From contig CANSLE010000060.1 of NCBI GenBank assembly GCA_947647645.1, positions 1 to 10,413 of the forward strand: a stretch of DNA of 10,413 nt, given 5' to 3'. Source of the DNA: an uncultured Microbacterium sp. (GTDB lineage Bacteria > Actinomycetota > Actinomycetes > Actinomycetales > Microbacteriaceae). Under the pieces are notes generated by a model. The model did no database searches. It worked only from the letters and a program-made list of their open reading frames with translations, and was not told where the DNA came from. Shown here piece by piece: positions 1-6,369 of this stretch (positions are counted from its first letter, which is position 1; each line of letters begins with the position of its first letter). The position numbers were made by a program, and so were the translations under genes.

Positions 1-660
1 CCCCGTCCCGGTCTGCACCCGATGGACGGCCGTGAGGTCCGCGACGATCGCATCGTCATTGCCCGTGTAGAGCGTGACGTCGGAGGCTCGGTCCGACTCC
101 CCCACTCCGCGGACGAGCTCGATCGTGCGGTAGCGGTCGAACGGCGCCGCCTTCACCGCGACCACGGCAGGCAGATCGGCGAAGCGGCGCCAGAAGGCCC
201 GCGAGAGCACCGGGCCGCCGATGGCCTGCTGCAGGTAGAACCCGATCACCGGCAGCACCTCGCCGACCGCGCGGGCGCGCTCGATCAGCGCATCTTCCGT
301 GGCGCCGGCCAGACGCGGGCTGAGCAGCACCGCGTCATAGCCGAGCCCGGCGGCGAGCTCGGCCTCGGCGACCGCCTGAGCGGTGGATCCGACGACCCCG
401 GCTATGCGGACCAGGTCGCGCTCCGCCTCCCGGTCCAGCACGTCGGCGGTGAGCGCGAGCACGGGCTCGAGGAGTCCGCGCTCCGGCTCGTGGATCTCGA
501 ACTGGGTCGTGTGCACGGCGACCGCGATGCCGCCGGCACCAGCCGCCAGATAGTAGCGCGTGAGGGCACGCTGGCGGCGCTCGTCGAGACGGCGACCGCT
601 CGTCAGGGCGAGGGGATGTGCCGGGACGACGAGGCCGTCGGCGAGGAGTTCCGCACCCAT
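1..660 (-). CDS. DapA-fold (dihydrodipicolinate synthase family) aldolase/dehydratase, partial, 3' end outside window
   Basis: The minus frame is open from an ATG at 660 to the left edge, giving 220 residues of a family that is usually about 300, so the C-terminal part is missing. The fold is recognised from the paired catalytic residues. Tyr142 (in GFYLQQ) and Lys170 (in VVAVKAAPF) are 28 residues apart, the same spacing as Tyr133 and Lys161 of E. coli DapA, so a Schiff-base (class I) mechanism on a 2-oxo acid is likely. The usual GTTGE loop reads VHTTQFE, and the arginine expected five residues after the tyrosine is Ile147. It is therefore probably not lysine-pathway DapA. The start has a GGGAGG site 5 nt upstream and overlaps the preceding stop by 1 nt (TGATG), which implies coupled translation. 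As last visible gene of a sugar operon it probably cleaves or dehydrates a pathway intermediate. The substrate is unknown. Confidence 0.82.
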   Translation of the reverse strand, partial: MGAELLADGLVVPAHPLALTSGRRLDERRQRALTRYYLAAGAGGIAVAVHTTQFEIHEPERGLLEPVLALTADVLDREAERDLVRIAGVVGSTAQAVAEAELAAGLGYDAVLLSPRLAGATEDALIERARAVGEVLPVIGFYLQQAIGGPVLSRAFWRRFADLPAVVAVKAAPFDRYRTIELVRGVGESDRASDVTLYTGNDDAIVADLTAVHRVQTGTG

Positions 661-1682
661 CAGAACCTCCCGTCCCGCACGGCCCACTTCGTCGGTTTGG
701 CCGAGGTCGGCAGACCGCGCCGCAGCCAGTCGGCCTGCCACTCGATCAGCGTCCCGGCCGGGACCGTCGGGTAGCCGAACAGCTCGAAGCAGCGTCCGGC
801 GTTGTTGAGCAGGGCGGAGGGCGCCGGCTCGCCGGTGAAGGCCACCTCGCGGTCGAGCGCTTCGCCGAACCGTTCGGCGATGCCACGCACGCCGAGCAGC
901 TCGGGTCCGGTGAGGTTGACGGTGAAGACGGCGTCGCTCGCGTGTGCGAGGGATCGCAGCACCACTTCATTGGCGTAGCCCTGCCACACCACGTTGACGA
1001 CGCCGGTGGTCAGATCGACCGGGGTCCCCGACAGGACGCTCGACCCGATGTCGGCGAGCACGCCGTAGCGGAGGTCGACGGCGTAGTTGAGGCGCACGAT
1101 CGATACGCGCGTCCCCCGCGTGACGGCACCGAACTCGAACACCCGCTCGCGTCCCAGGCACGACATCGCGTACTCGCCCACCGGTCCCGGCGCGTCCGAC
1201 TCGACCGAGCCTCCCGTGGCCGGGGCGACGAAGGGATACACGTTGCCCGTCGACATCGCCGTGATCGCACTGTTCCGGTAGCGGCGCGCGACCCGGTCGG
1301 GCAGCGCCGCATTCACCTCCCACGCCCACGAGGCGTTGGCGGCCGCACCGAACTTGGCGCCGACCATGAACACCACGTTCGGCGCATCCGGGAGTTCCAC
1401 GAGGTCGCGGTCGGAGAGCAGATCGAAGGGCACGACCTCCACACGTTCCGCCTGCAACCGCTGGCGAACCTCGTCGCTCGAGAACCGCGACACGGCGTAG
1501 ACCGCGTCGGAACCGCGCCCGGCCTCGTCGAGGGCGCGCCGCGCGAGTACCGACAGGCTCGGGCCCATCTTGCCGCCGGCGCCGAGCACGACCAGGTCGC
1601 CACGCGTCGTCGCGAGGTCGGCCACAAGGGCTGCGCTCGGCGTCGCGAGAGTCTCTTCGAGTTCTTTCTCACTGCTGAACAT
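660..1682 (-). CDS. NAD(P)-dependent epimerase/dehydratase-like SDR protein
   Basis: This is an extended short-chain dehydrogenase/reductase fold of about 340 residues. A Rossmann strand leads into the dinucleotide loop GAGGKMG (about residues 34-40). Further on come the STGNVYP segment carrying the catalytic-type Ser (about 144) and an EYAMSCLGRE segment carrying the Tyr (about 171). In the usual Ser-Tyr-Lys set the lysine sits four residues after Tyr; here that residue is Cys, so ordinary SDR catalysis is in doubt. The start was set at 1682 because AAAGG lies 5 nt upstream; an in-frame ATG at 1697 adds five residues but has no clear ribosome site. It follows the second permease by 30 nt and overlaps the aldolase start by 1 nt. 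The likely role is oxidation, reduction or epimerisation of the imported sugar or its derivative. The reaction is not known. Confidence 0.85.
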   Translation of the reverse strand: MFSSEKELEETLATPSAALVADLATTRGDLVVLGAGGKMGPSLSVLARRALDEAGRGSDAVYAVSRFSSDEVRQRLQAERVEVVPFDLLSDRDLVELPDAPNVVFMVGAKFGAAANASWAWEVNAALPDRVARRYRNSAITAMSTGNVYPFVAPATGGSVESDAPGPVGEYAMSCLGRERVFEFGAVTRGTRVSIVRLNYAVDLRYGVLADIGSSVLSGTPVDLTTGVVNVVWQGYANEVVLRSLAHASDAVFTVNLTGPELLGVRGIAERFGEALDREVAFTGEPAPSALLNNAGRCFELFGYPTVPAGTLIEWQADWLRRGLPTSAKPTKWAVRDGRF

Positions 1683-1712
1683 GTCTGCCTTTCGCATCGG
1701 TCGGGGCGGGCG

Positions 1713-2579
1713 TCAGCCCTTGATCCCCGCGGAGGTGACGCCTTCCTGCACGTAACGCTGGGCCACGGTGTAGGCGAAGAAGATGGGGACGAGCGCGACA
1801 ACGGAGCCAGCGAGCATCACGCTGAGCGGCACGTTCTGCTGCTGCAGGGAGGCGATGCCGACGGTCAGCGTCCACATGTCGGAGCTCTTGGCCATGATCA
1901 GGGGCCAGAGGAAGTCGTTCCAGTGCCACATCAAGATGAAGATCCCCAGCGTCGCCAGCACCGGCTTGCACAACGGCAGCACGATCGTCAGGAAGATCCG
2001 GAACTCGCCCGCGCCGTCGATCCGCGCCGCCTCGAAAAGGTCGTCGGGCAGACCCTCGATGAACTGGCGCATCAGGAAGACCGCTTGCGCGTTCGCGAGC
2101 GTCGGGAGGATGAGACCCCAGTACGTGTCGACGCCGCCGAGCTTCGCCAGCACGATGAAGGTCGGGATCAGCGTCACGTGGAAGGGCACCATCACCATGG
2201 CGAGGAACGACCAGAACATCGTCTCCTTGCCGCGGAACCGCTTCTTGGCGAACGCGTACCCGGCCATCGCCGACAGCAGCAGCACCGCCACGACGCTCAC
2301 GATCGCGTAGATCAGGGTGTTGCCGAGCCAGACCAGGAGGTTCTGCCCGCCGAGCACCTGTTCGTACGAGGCCGTGGACAGGTTCCACGGCAGCAGGCTC
2401 TGCGGGAACTGGACGGCGAGACCCGGCTTCAGGCTGAGCACCACCATCGCGTAGAACGGGAAGAAGCACAGGACGGCGGCGATCGACAGCCAGATGTAAC
2501 GGGCGACGAGGCCGCCGCGCGTCGGCTCGAGGGCGCGGAAGGAGCGGGAGCGCTTCAGGCGCGGGGTCGCGGTGGTCAC
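1713..2579 (-). CDS. CUT1-type carbohydrate ABC transporter permease, MalG-like
   Basis: This 288-residue inner-membrane permease belongs to the binding-protein-dependent sugar transport family. Hydrophobic segments fall at roughly 28-50, 83-110, 121-145, 152-170, 206-230 and 255-272, giving the usual six helices. The cytoplasmic EAA loop, where the transport ATPase docks, reads EAARIDGAGEFRIF and continues to LPLCKP (about 183-206). The short N-terminus and the ending VQEGVTSAGIKG are typical of MalG/UgpE-type subunits. The start is GTG with GGAGG 5 nt upstream, and it overlaps the stop of the partner permease by 4 nt (GTGA), so the two subunits are probably made in equal amounts. It would pair with the MalF-like protein to form the channel. 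The family is clear; the transported sugar is not. Confidence 0.95.
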   Translation of the reverse strand: MTTATPRLKRSRSFRALEPTRGGLVARYIWLSIAAVLCFFPFYAMVVLSLKPGLAVQFPQSLLPWNLSTASYEQVLGGQNLLVWLGNTLIYAIVSVVAVLLLSAMAGYAFAKKRFRGKETMFWSFLAMVMVPFHVTLIPTFIVLAKLGGVDTYWGLILPTLANAQAVFLMRQFIEGLPDDLFEAARIDGAGEFRIFLTIVLPLCKPVLATLGIFILMWHWNDFLWPLIMAKSSDMWTLTVGIASLQQQNVPLSVMLAGSVVALVPIFFAYTVAQRYVQEGVTSAGIKG

Positions 2580-3481
2580 TTCTGCCTCCCGATGACACGG
2601 CGCTGGACGAGGGCGACGACGAGTGTCATGACGAAGAGCGCGACGCCGATCGCAGCGGCGTACCCGTAGTCGGTGTACTTGAAGCCCTGGTCATAGAGCA
2701 TGTAGACGAGCGAGTAGCTTGCATGCGCCGGCCCGCCCTGTGTCATCACGTAGACGAGGTCGAAGACCTGGAAGGATGCCGTCGTCTCGATCACCGCCAG
2801 GAAGAACAGCGTCGGCTTCAGCCTCGGCAGCACGATGTAACGGAATCGGTTCCACGCGCCGGCGCCGTCCATCAGGGCGGCCTCCTCGTGCTCGCGCGGC
2901 ACATCCTGCAGTGCGGCGATGACGATGAGCATCCCGTAGCCGAACCGCGACCACACGCCGACGAGCACGAGCGCAGGGATGACCAGGACGGTCGAATTGA
3001 GCCAGGAGCCGCCCAGTCCGAGCGGTGTCATGATCGCCGACCAGGGGCCGTCGGTGGAGAAGATCCACTTGAAGATCACGCCGGCCAGCACCAGCGAGGT
3101 GATGACCGGGAGGAAGAACACCGAACGGAAGAACCGCGAGCCGCGGAACGAGCGGCGCACGCCGAGGGCCATCGCGACCGAGAGGGACAGTGAGATCGGC
3201 ACGGCCAGCACCGAGTAGGCGAGGGTCACGCCGAGCGCCTGCCAGAACGTCGGGTCGGAGAGCATCCGCTCGAAGTTCTTCAGCCCCTCCCAGTCGAGCT
3301 CGCCCGAGATGTCGTAGTCGAAGAAGCTGAGACCGACGCCGGCGATGGCCGGGCCGAACCGGAAGGCGAGGAACAGCAGGAAGGCGGGGAGCACGAACAG
3401 CAGCGCGATCCGCGCCTCCCGCCGGGCCAGGACGCGCGCGGTCGGGCCGGGCGGCCGCGGCTGGGTGGGGATTGTGGTCAC
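2576..3481 (-). CDS. CUT1-type carbohydrate ABC transporter permease, MalF-like
   Basis: A 301-residue inner-membrane permease, partner of the MalG-like subunit. After a proline- and arginine-rich N-terminus, hydrophobic segments lie at about 25-52, 83-108, 118-141, 164-192, 223-247 and 274-294. The EAA loop reads EEAALMDGAGAWNRFRYIVL (from residue 199). The start is taken as the GTG at 3481, because GAGGAGA lies 7 nt upstream and the protein then has normal family length. The same frame stays open much further upstream, but that extension runs antisense to the binding-protein frame and is not coding. The gene lies 65 nt after the binding protein, with a strong stem-loop between them. No ATP-binding subunit follows in the operon, so a shared MsmK-type ATPase elsewhere is inferred. 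Confidence 0.95.
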   Translation of the reverse strand: MTTIPTQPRPPGPTARVLARREARIALLFVLPAFLLFLAFRFGPAIAGVGLSFFDYDISGELDWEGLKNFERMLSDPTFWQALGVTLAYSVLAVPISLSLSVAMALGVRRSFRGSRFFRSVFFLPVITSLVLAGVIFKWIFSTDGPWSAIMTPLGLGGSWLNSTVLVIPALVLVGVWSRFGYGMLIVIAALQDVPREHEEAALMDGAGAWNRFRYIVLPRLKPTLFFLAVIETTASFQVFDLVYVMTQGGPAHASYSLVYMLYDQGFKYTDYGYAAAIGVALFVMTLVVALVQRRVIGRQK

Positions 3482-3488
3482 GGGGGCG

Positions 3489-3495
3489 TCTCCTC
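3489..3495 (-). promoter_or_regulatory. Ribosome binding site fixing the GTG start of the MalF-like permease
   Basis: On the minus strand GAGGAGA stands 7 nt before the GTG at 3481. It decides the start against a much longer open frame and sits just past the intergenic stem-loop. Confidence 0.7.
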
Positions 3496-3502
3496 GGGTT
3501 GC

Positions 3503-3541
3503 GGGTCTGGCCGGGGCGTCGGACGCACCCCGACCAGACCC
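3503..3541 (-). promoter_or_regulatory. Intergenic stem-loop between binding protein and permease genes
   Basis: GGGTCTGG (3503-3510) pairs with CCAGACCC (3534-3541). After a single C/A mismatch, CGGGG (3512-3516) pairs with CCCCG (3528-3532), with a small CGT/ACG helix in the loop. It begins 5 nt after the binding-protein stop. There is no T-run after it on the minus strand, so it is not a classical intrinsic terminator. In many sugar ABC operons a hairpin here protects the binding-protein mRNA or blocks part of read-through, which raises binding protein over permease. That role is inferred. Confidence 0.7.
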
Positions 3542-3546
3542 GTCGG

Positions 3547-4791
3547 TCACTTGATCAGGGGCTGAGCGGCGGTGGCCGCGTCCTTCAGAGCCTGTTCCGG
3601 CGTCTTGGTCCCCAGCAGGGCCGCCTGGATCTGCGGCGCGAGCACGCCCATGACGGCGCGAGCGCTCGGCTGCAGCTCCCCGACCTTGCTGGTCGGGATG
3701 GTCTTCTCGATCGCACTCTGGATCGGGTTGTCGGCGTAGAGCTCGCCCGTTGACTTCAAGGGCGAGAAGAAGTTGGACGCGAGATCGAACTTCTTCGAGT
3801 TCTCGGCGTTCGTGGCGAACGCAGCGAACTGGCCGGCGGCATCCTTGTCCTTCGCGCCCTTGAGCATGGCCAGCGAGCCGACCGTCCCGTAGGAGACCTG
3901 CTTCTCGTCGGTCAGTGGCGGCAGGATCCTGATCGCGTCCTCGCCCCAGAACGCTTTGACGTCGCTCGGGCCGGACTGCCAGGTGCACGCCACGTTGTTC
4001 TTGGCGAGGGCGGTCTGCTCGAGGGCCGGCATCGTCGAGATGAGGTCCTTCTCGATGTACCCCTGAGCCGCGAAGCCCGCGATCATGCTCAGCGCCCTCT
4101 CGCCCGCCTTGCTGTCGAATGCGACCTTGCTGCCGTCCTTGCTGTAGACCGAGCCGCCCGCCTGCCAGAGCAGCGGGTAGAAGGTCATGTTCAGCGTCAC
4201 GTCGGGTGAGCCGAAGTACTGCGTGACGTAGATGCCCTTCTCCTTGAAGGTGGGCGCCAGCTTCTCCAGGTCGTCCCACGTCTTCGGATAGTCGGTGACG
4301 CCAGCGGCCGCGAACGACTTCGCATCACACATCAGGGCGTTCGCGCTGGTGAGGATCGGGGCTGCCATCAGCTTGCCGTTGAGCGTGATCGACTCGGTGA
4401 CGTTGTCGAGGATGTCCGCCTTCTGCGCGCTTGGCAGGTAGGAGTCCATCGGCTCGATGGACTTCTGGTACGTACTCAGCTGGTCGGGGATCAGGTAGAC
4501 CAGATCCGGACCCTTGCCGGCGGCGATCGCCGTCGAGAGCGACTCGTCGCGGTTGGCCCACGGGTAGATCTCGTACGTGACCGTGATGTCCTTGTGCTCG
4601 GCCTCGAAGGCCTTGACGGTGTCGTCCCAGAAGCCCTTGTGCTTCGCCTCATCGGCGATGACCGGGTAGATCCACATGGTGACGGTCTTCTTCGATCCGT
4701 CTGAACCGCCGGTGCTGCCGCTGCAGCCAGCCAGGGCGAGCGCCGCCGTGGCTGCCACGGCGACGGCCGTGATCATCTTCGTGTGTCGCAT
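3547..4791 (-). CDS. Extracellular sugar-binding lipoprotein of a CUT1 ABC transporter (family 1 solute-binding protein)
   Basis: A 414-residue secreted lipoprotein that captures the substrate outside the membrane and delivers it to the two permeases. The N-terminus has a positively charged start (MRHTK), a hydrophobic core and the lipobox LAGC with the lipidated cysteine at position 23, followed by a Ser/Gly-rich linker. The mature part begins TVTMWIYPVIADEAK and contains KGFWDDTVKAFEAEHKDITV and ANRDESLSTAIAAGKGPDLV, the usual opening and first ligand-site region of family 1 binding proteins. Length is normal. The start at 4791 is preceded by GAAGGAG with a 4-nt spacer; this site lies inside the last codons of the oxidoreductase gene, and the two frames overlap by 19 nt. 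Upstream extension of the frame runs antisense to the oxidoreductase frame and is rejected. The ligand cannot be read from the sequence. Confidence 0.95.
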   Translation of the reverse strand: MRHTKMITAVAVAATAALALAGCSGSTGGSDGSKKTVTMWIYPVIADEAKHKGFWDDTVKAFEAEHKDITVTYEIYPWANRDESLSTAIAAGKGPDLVYLIPDQLSTYQKSIEPMDSYLPSAQKADILDNVTESITLNGKLMAAPILTSANALMCDAKSFAAAGVTDYPKTWDDLEKLAPTFKEKGIYVTQYFGSPDVTLNMTFYPLLWQAGGSVYSKDGSKVAFDSKAGERALSMIAGFAAQGYIEKDLISTMPALEQTALAKNNVACTWQSGPSDVKAFWGEDAIRILPPLTDEKQVSYGTVGSLAMLKGAKDKDAAGQFAAFATNAENSKKFDLASNFFSPLKSTGELYADNPIQSAIEKTIPTSKVGELQPSARAVMGVLAPQIQAALLGTKTPEQALKDAATAAQPLIK

Positions 4792-6116
4792 GCTGCTCCT
4801 TCGTGCGTGGTGGGGTGCGCGGCGGGTGCCGCAGGGTGCTGCGAGAAGCGCGGGACCGTCTCGACCGTCCCGTCGTGTCGCGAGCGCTCGGCCGCGAACA
4901 CTGCGAGGTGGCTGTCGAGCGAATCGCGCGGACCGGACCGGATGAGGTCCGGATCGCCGGCGGCGACGGCGGCGACGAAGGCGCTCATCACGCCGCCGTC
5001 CCCGCCGCCGTGATCGCCCCCGGCATTCGCCGCCCCGGTCGGCCCGGTCTCGTGGACCGTGGACTCGCCGGTGCGGAAGTCGGTGACCGTGACGCGCTCT
5101 CCGTCGCCGTCGAGCACGCCGTGCGAGCCGAAGAGCTGGGTCTTGCGGGGCTCTTGCTCGCTGAAGGCCGTCATCGTGAAGGTCCCGGCCGCGCCGTCCT
5201 CGAAGCGGAGGGCGACGACCTGGTTGTCGACGACGGTGTTGTCGGTCGCGTACACGCACACGCCGTACGGACCAGTGCGGAGCGCCTCGATGACGCCTTC
5301 CTCGGTCGCATCGTCGGTGATGACCGTGACCGGCCAGACCGCACCTTCCTCCCGCACGACCGGGAGGTAGAGCTTCTGGGCCGCGTAGGGGCAGGTGGCC
5401 TGGAGAGGACAGTCGAGGCAGCGGTCGGCAGCCTGGGCCGGCTTGTTCTCGTGGCGGAAGTGGTGTCGGGATCCGAAGCTTGCGACAGCCGCGATGCGCT
5501 TGCCCGTCACGTAGCGGATCCAGTCGAGATCGTGGCTCGACTTCGCGAGGAGCATCGGGGAGGCGAGGTCTTCGCGGCGCCAGGGCCCGCGCACGTAGGA
5601 GTGGGCCATGTGCCACCAGCCGACCGGCTCCAGGTGCTGGACGTTGATGATGTCGCCGAGCACACCCGAGTCGACGACGCTCTTCACGAGGTCCGTGTAC
5701 GGCGTGTAGCGCATCACGTGGCAGACGCCGAAGAGGACGCCGGCGGCTTCGATCGCAGCGACGATGTGACGCGACTCCTCCTCGGTCGGAGCGAGCGGCT
5801 TCTCCATCAGGATGGCGTATCCCCGCTCGGCGCAGGCGACCGCCGGCTCCACGTGCTGGCGGTCCTGGGTGGCGACGATGACCATGTCGGCCACGCGCTC
5901 CCGCTCGGCGACGAGCGCTCGCCAGTCGTCGAAGTGGCGGACCTCCGGGTCGCCCGCCGCGATGACTCCGCGCTGGAGCGGGCGGGGGTCGGCGACAGCG
6001 ACGATCCGCGCGCGGTCGGGGTTGGCGTGCACCCAGGCGGCGTAGGACTGACCGCGATTGCCGGCGCCGATGACGGCGATCGTCACCGGCCGGCCGGATA
6101 CGGGGGTGTGCTGCAT
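4773..6116 (-). CDS. Gfo/Idh/MocA-family NAD(P)-dependent oxidoreductase with three-cysteine cluster
   Basis: A 447-residue cytoplasmic oxidoreductase and first gene of the operon. The N-terminal Rossmann domain carries IAVIGAGNRG (about 13-22) and the family MEKPLA motif (Glu105-Lys106-Pro107), whose lysine helps catalysis. The C-terminal domain has SSHDLDWIRY (His195), a cysteine set C-x2-C-x5-C at 233, 236 and 242, and a late GGDHGGGDGG stretch (about 367-376). The protein is longer than typical family members (330-390), partly through the cysteine insertion and a loose Ala/Pro/His-rich tail. The ATG at 6116 has GAGGAA close upstream. Family members oxidise or reduce sugars, inositols and their derivatives, so it probably performs the first oxidation of the imported compound. 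A few relatives (GH109) are NAD-dependent glycosidases, which cannot be excluded. The exact substrate is unknown. Confidence 0.92.
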   Translation of the reverse strand: MQHTPVSGRPVTIAVIGAGNRGQSYAAWVHANPDRARIVAVADPRPLQRGVIAAGDPEVRHFDDWRALVAERERVADMVIVATQDRQHVEPAVACAERGYAILMEKPLAPTEEESRHIVAAIEAAGVLFGVCHVMRYTPYTDLVKSVVDSGVLGDIINVQHLEPVGWWHMAHSYVRGPWRREDLASPMLLAKSSHDLDWIRYVTGKRIAAVASFGSRHHFRHENKPAQAADRCLDCPLQATCPYAAQKLYLPVVREEGAVWPVTVITDDATEEGVIEALRTGPYGVCVYATDNTVVDNQVVALRFEDGAAGTFTMTAFSEQEPRKTQLFGSHGVLDGDGERVTVTDFRTGESTVHETGPTGAANAGGDHGGGDGGVMSAFVAAVAAGDPDLIRSGPRDSLDSHLAVFAAERSRHDGTVETVPRFSQHPAAPAAHPTTHEGAACDTRR

Positions 6117-6201
6117 CGTTCCTCGCGCTCTCTATCTGCTGTGCCCGGTGGTGCGGGCCGACGGCTTCGCTGGGAGCGGTTCGCCGTCGAACGGCCCCAC
6201 G

Positions 6202-6217
6202 ATAGCACTATTGCTAT
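6202..6217. promoter_or_regulatory. Perfect 6-bp inverted repeat beside operator 1
   Basis: ATAGCA (6202-6207) and TGCTAT (6212-6217) form a perfect inverted repeat around CTAT, overlapping the left edge of operator 1. It probably lies near the -10 of the leftward operon promoter: a TTGCTA element on the minus strand (6229-6224) could be the -35, but the spacing to TATCGT (6204-6199) is long at 19 nt. It may be a second regulator half-site or part of the promoter. Confidence 0.45.
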
Positions 6218-6227
6218 AGCATGTAGC
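6213..6227. promoter_or_regulatory. Operator 1, likely GntR binding site for the sugar operon
   Basis: GCTATAGCATGTAGC is an imperfect dyad: arms GCTATA and TGTAGC match as inverted repeats in five of six positions around GCA. The 14-nt core recurs at 6329-6342 with one change. It lies 97 bp upstream of the oxidoreductase start and overlaps a possible leftward -35 (TTGCTA). The sequence repeat is direct observation; binding by the adjacent FCD regulator is inferred from the divergent layout. Confidence 0.65.
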
Positions 6228-6327
6228 AAAAGGCAAGCTCAGTGAGAGAGCTTTACCCGCTCGAAACAAACGGGTCCCCCTCGACGGAGACACGGAGCGG
6301 CGTACGGGCGCGGATCCACCCTCGTGT

Positions 6328-6342
6328 CCTATAGCTTGTAGC
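6328..6342. promoter_or_regulatory. Operator 2, likely autoregulatory GntR site
   Basis: CCTATAGCTTGTAGC repeats operator 1 in the same orientation, with only the central A changed to T inside the 14-nt core, and it shares the A-rich flank that follows (GAAAA here, AAAA there). It ends 27 bp before the regulator start, where a repressor would block its own promoter or early transcription. The two dyad centres are 115 bp apart, close to eleven DNA turns, so a looped complex is possible. Confidence 0.65.
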
Positions 6343-6369
6343 GAAAACACCTACGCAGGAGAGAGCGCG

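Noticed and set aside
1..660. Assignment as lysine-pathway dapA
   Set aside because: Operon context and the missing arginine and GTTGE loop argue against it.
618..2669. Plus-strand open frame of 683 codons opposite the SDR and permease genes
   Set aside because: Its product is a low-complexity Arg/His/Asp/Glu-rich string, as expected antisense to a high-GC gene. The opposite strand encodes recognisable families with ribosome sites.
3482..4279. N-terminal extension of the MalF-like permease frame
   Set aside because: It overlaps the binding-protein gene in another frame. GTG at 3481 has a strong ribosome site and gives normal length.
4792..5616. N-terminal extension of the binding-protein frame
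   Set aside because: The extension is Arg-rich and lies out of frame within the oxidoreductase gene. The signal peptide and lipobox place the real start at 4791.
4803..6245. Plus-strand open frame of 480 codons opposite the oxidoreductase
   Set aside because: It is antisense to a well-recognised Gfo/Idh/MocA gene, with no family motif and shadow-type composition.
6235..6253. Inverted repeat AAGCTC/GAGCTT between the two operators
   Set aside because: It is short with a 7-nt gap, not repeated elsewhere and unlike the operator pair. It may be chance.
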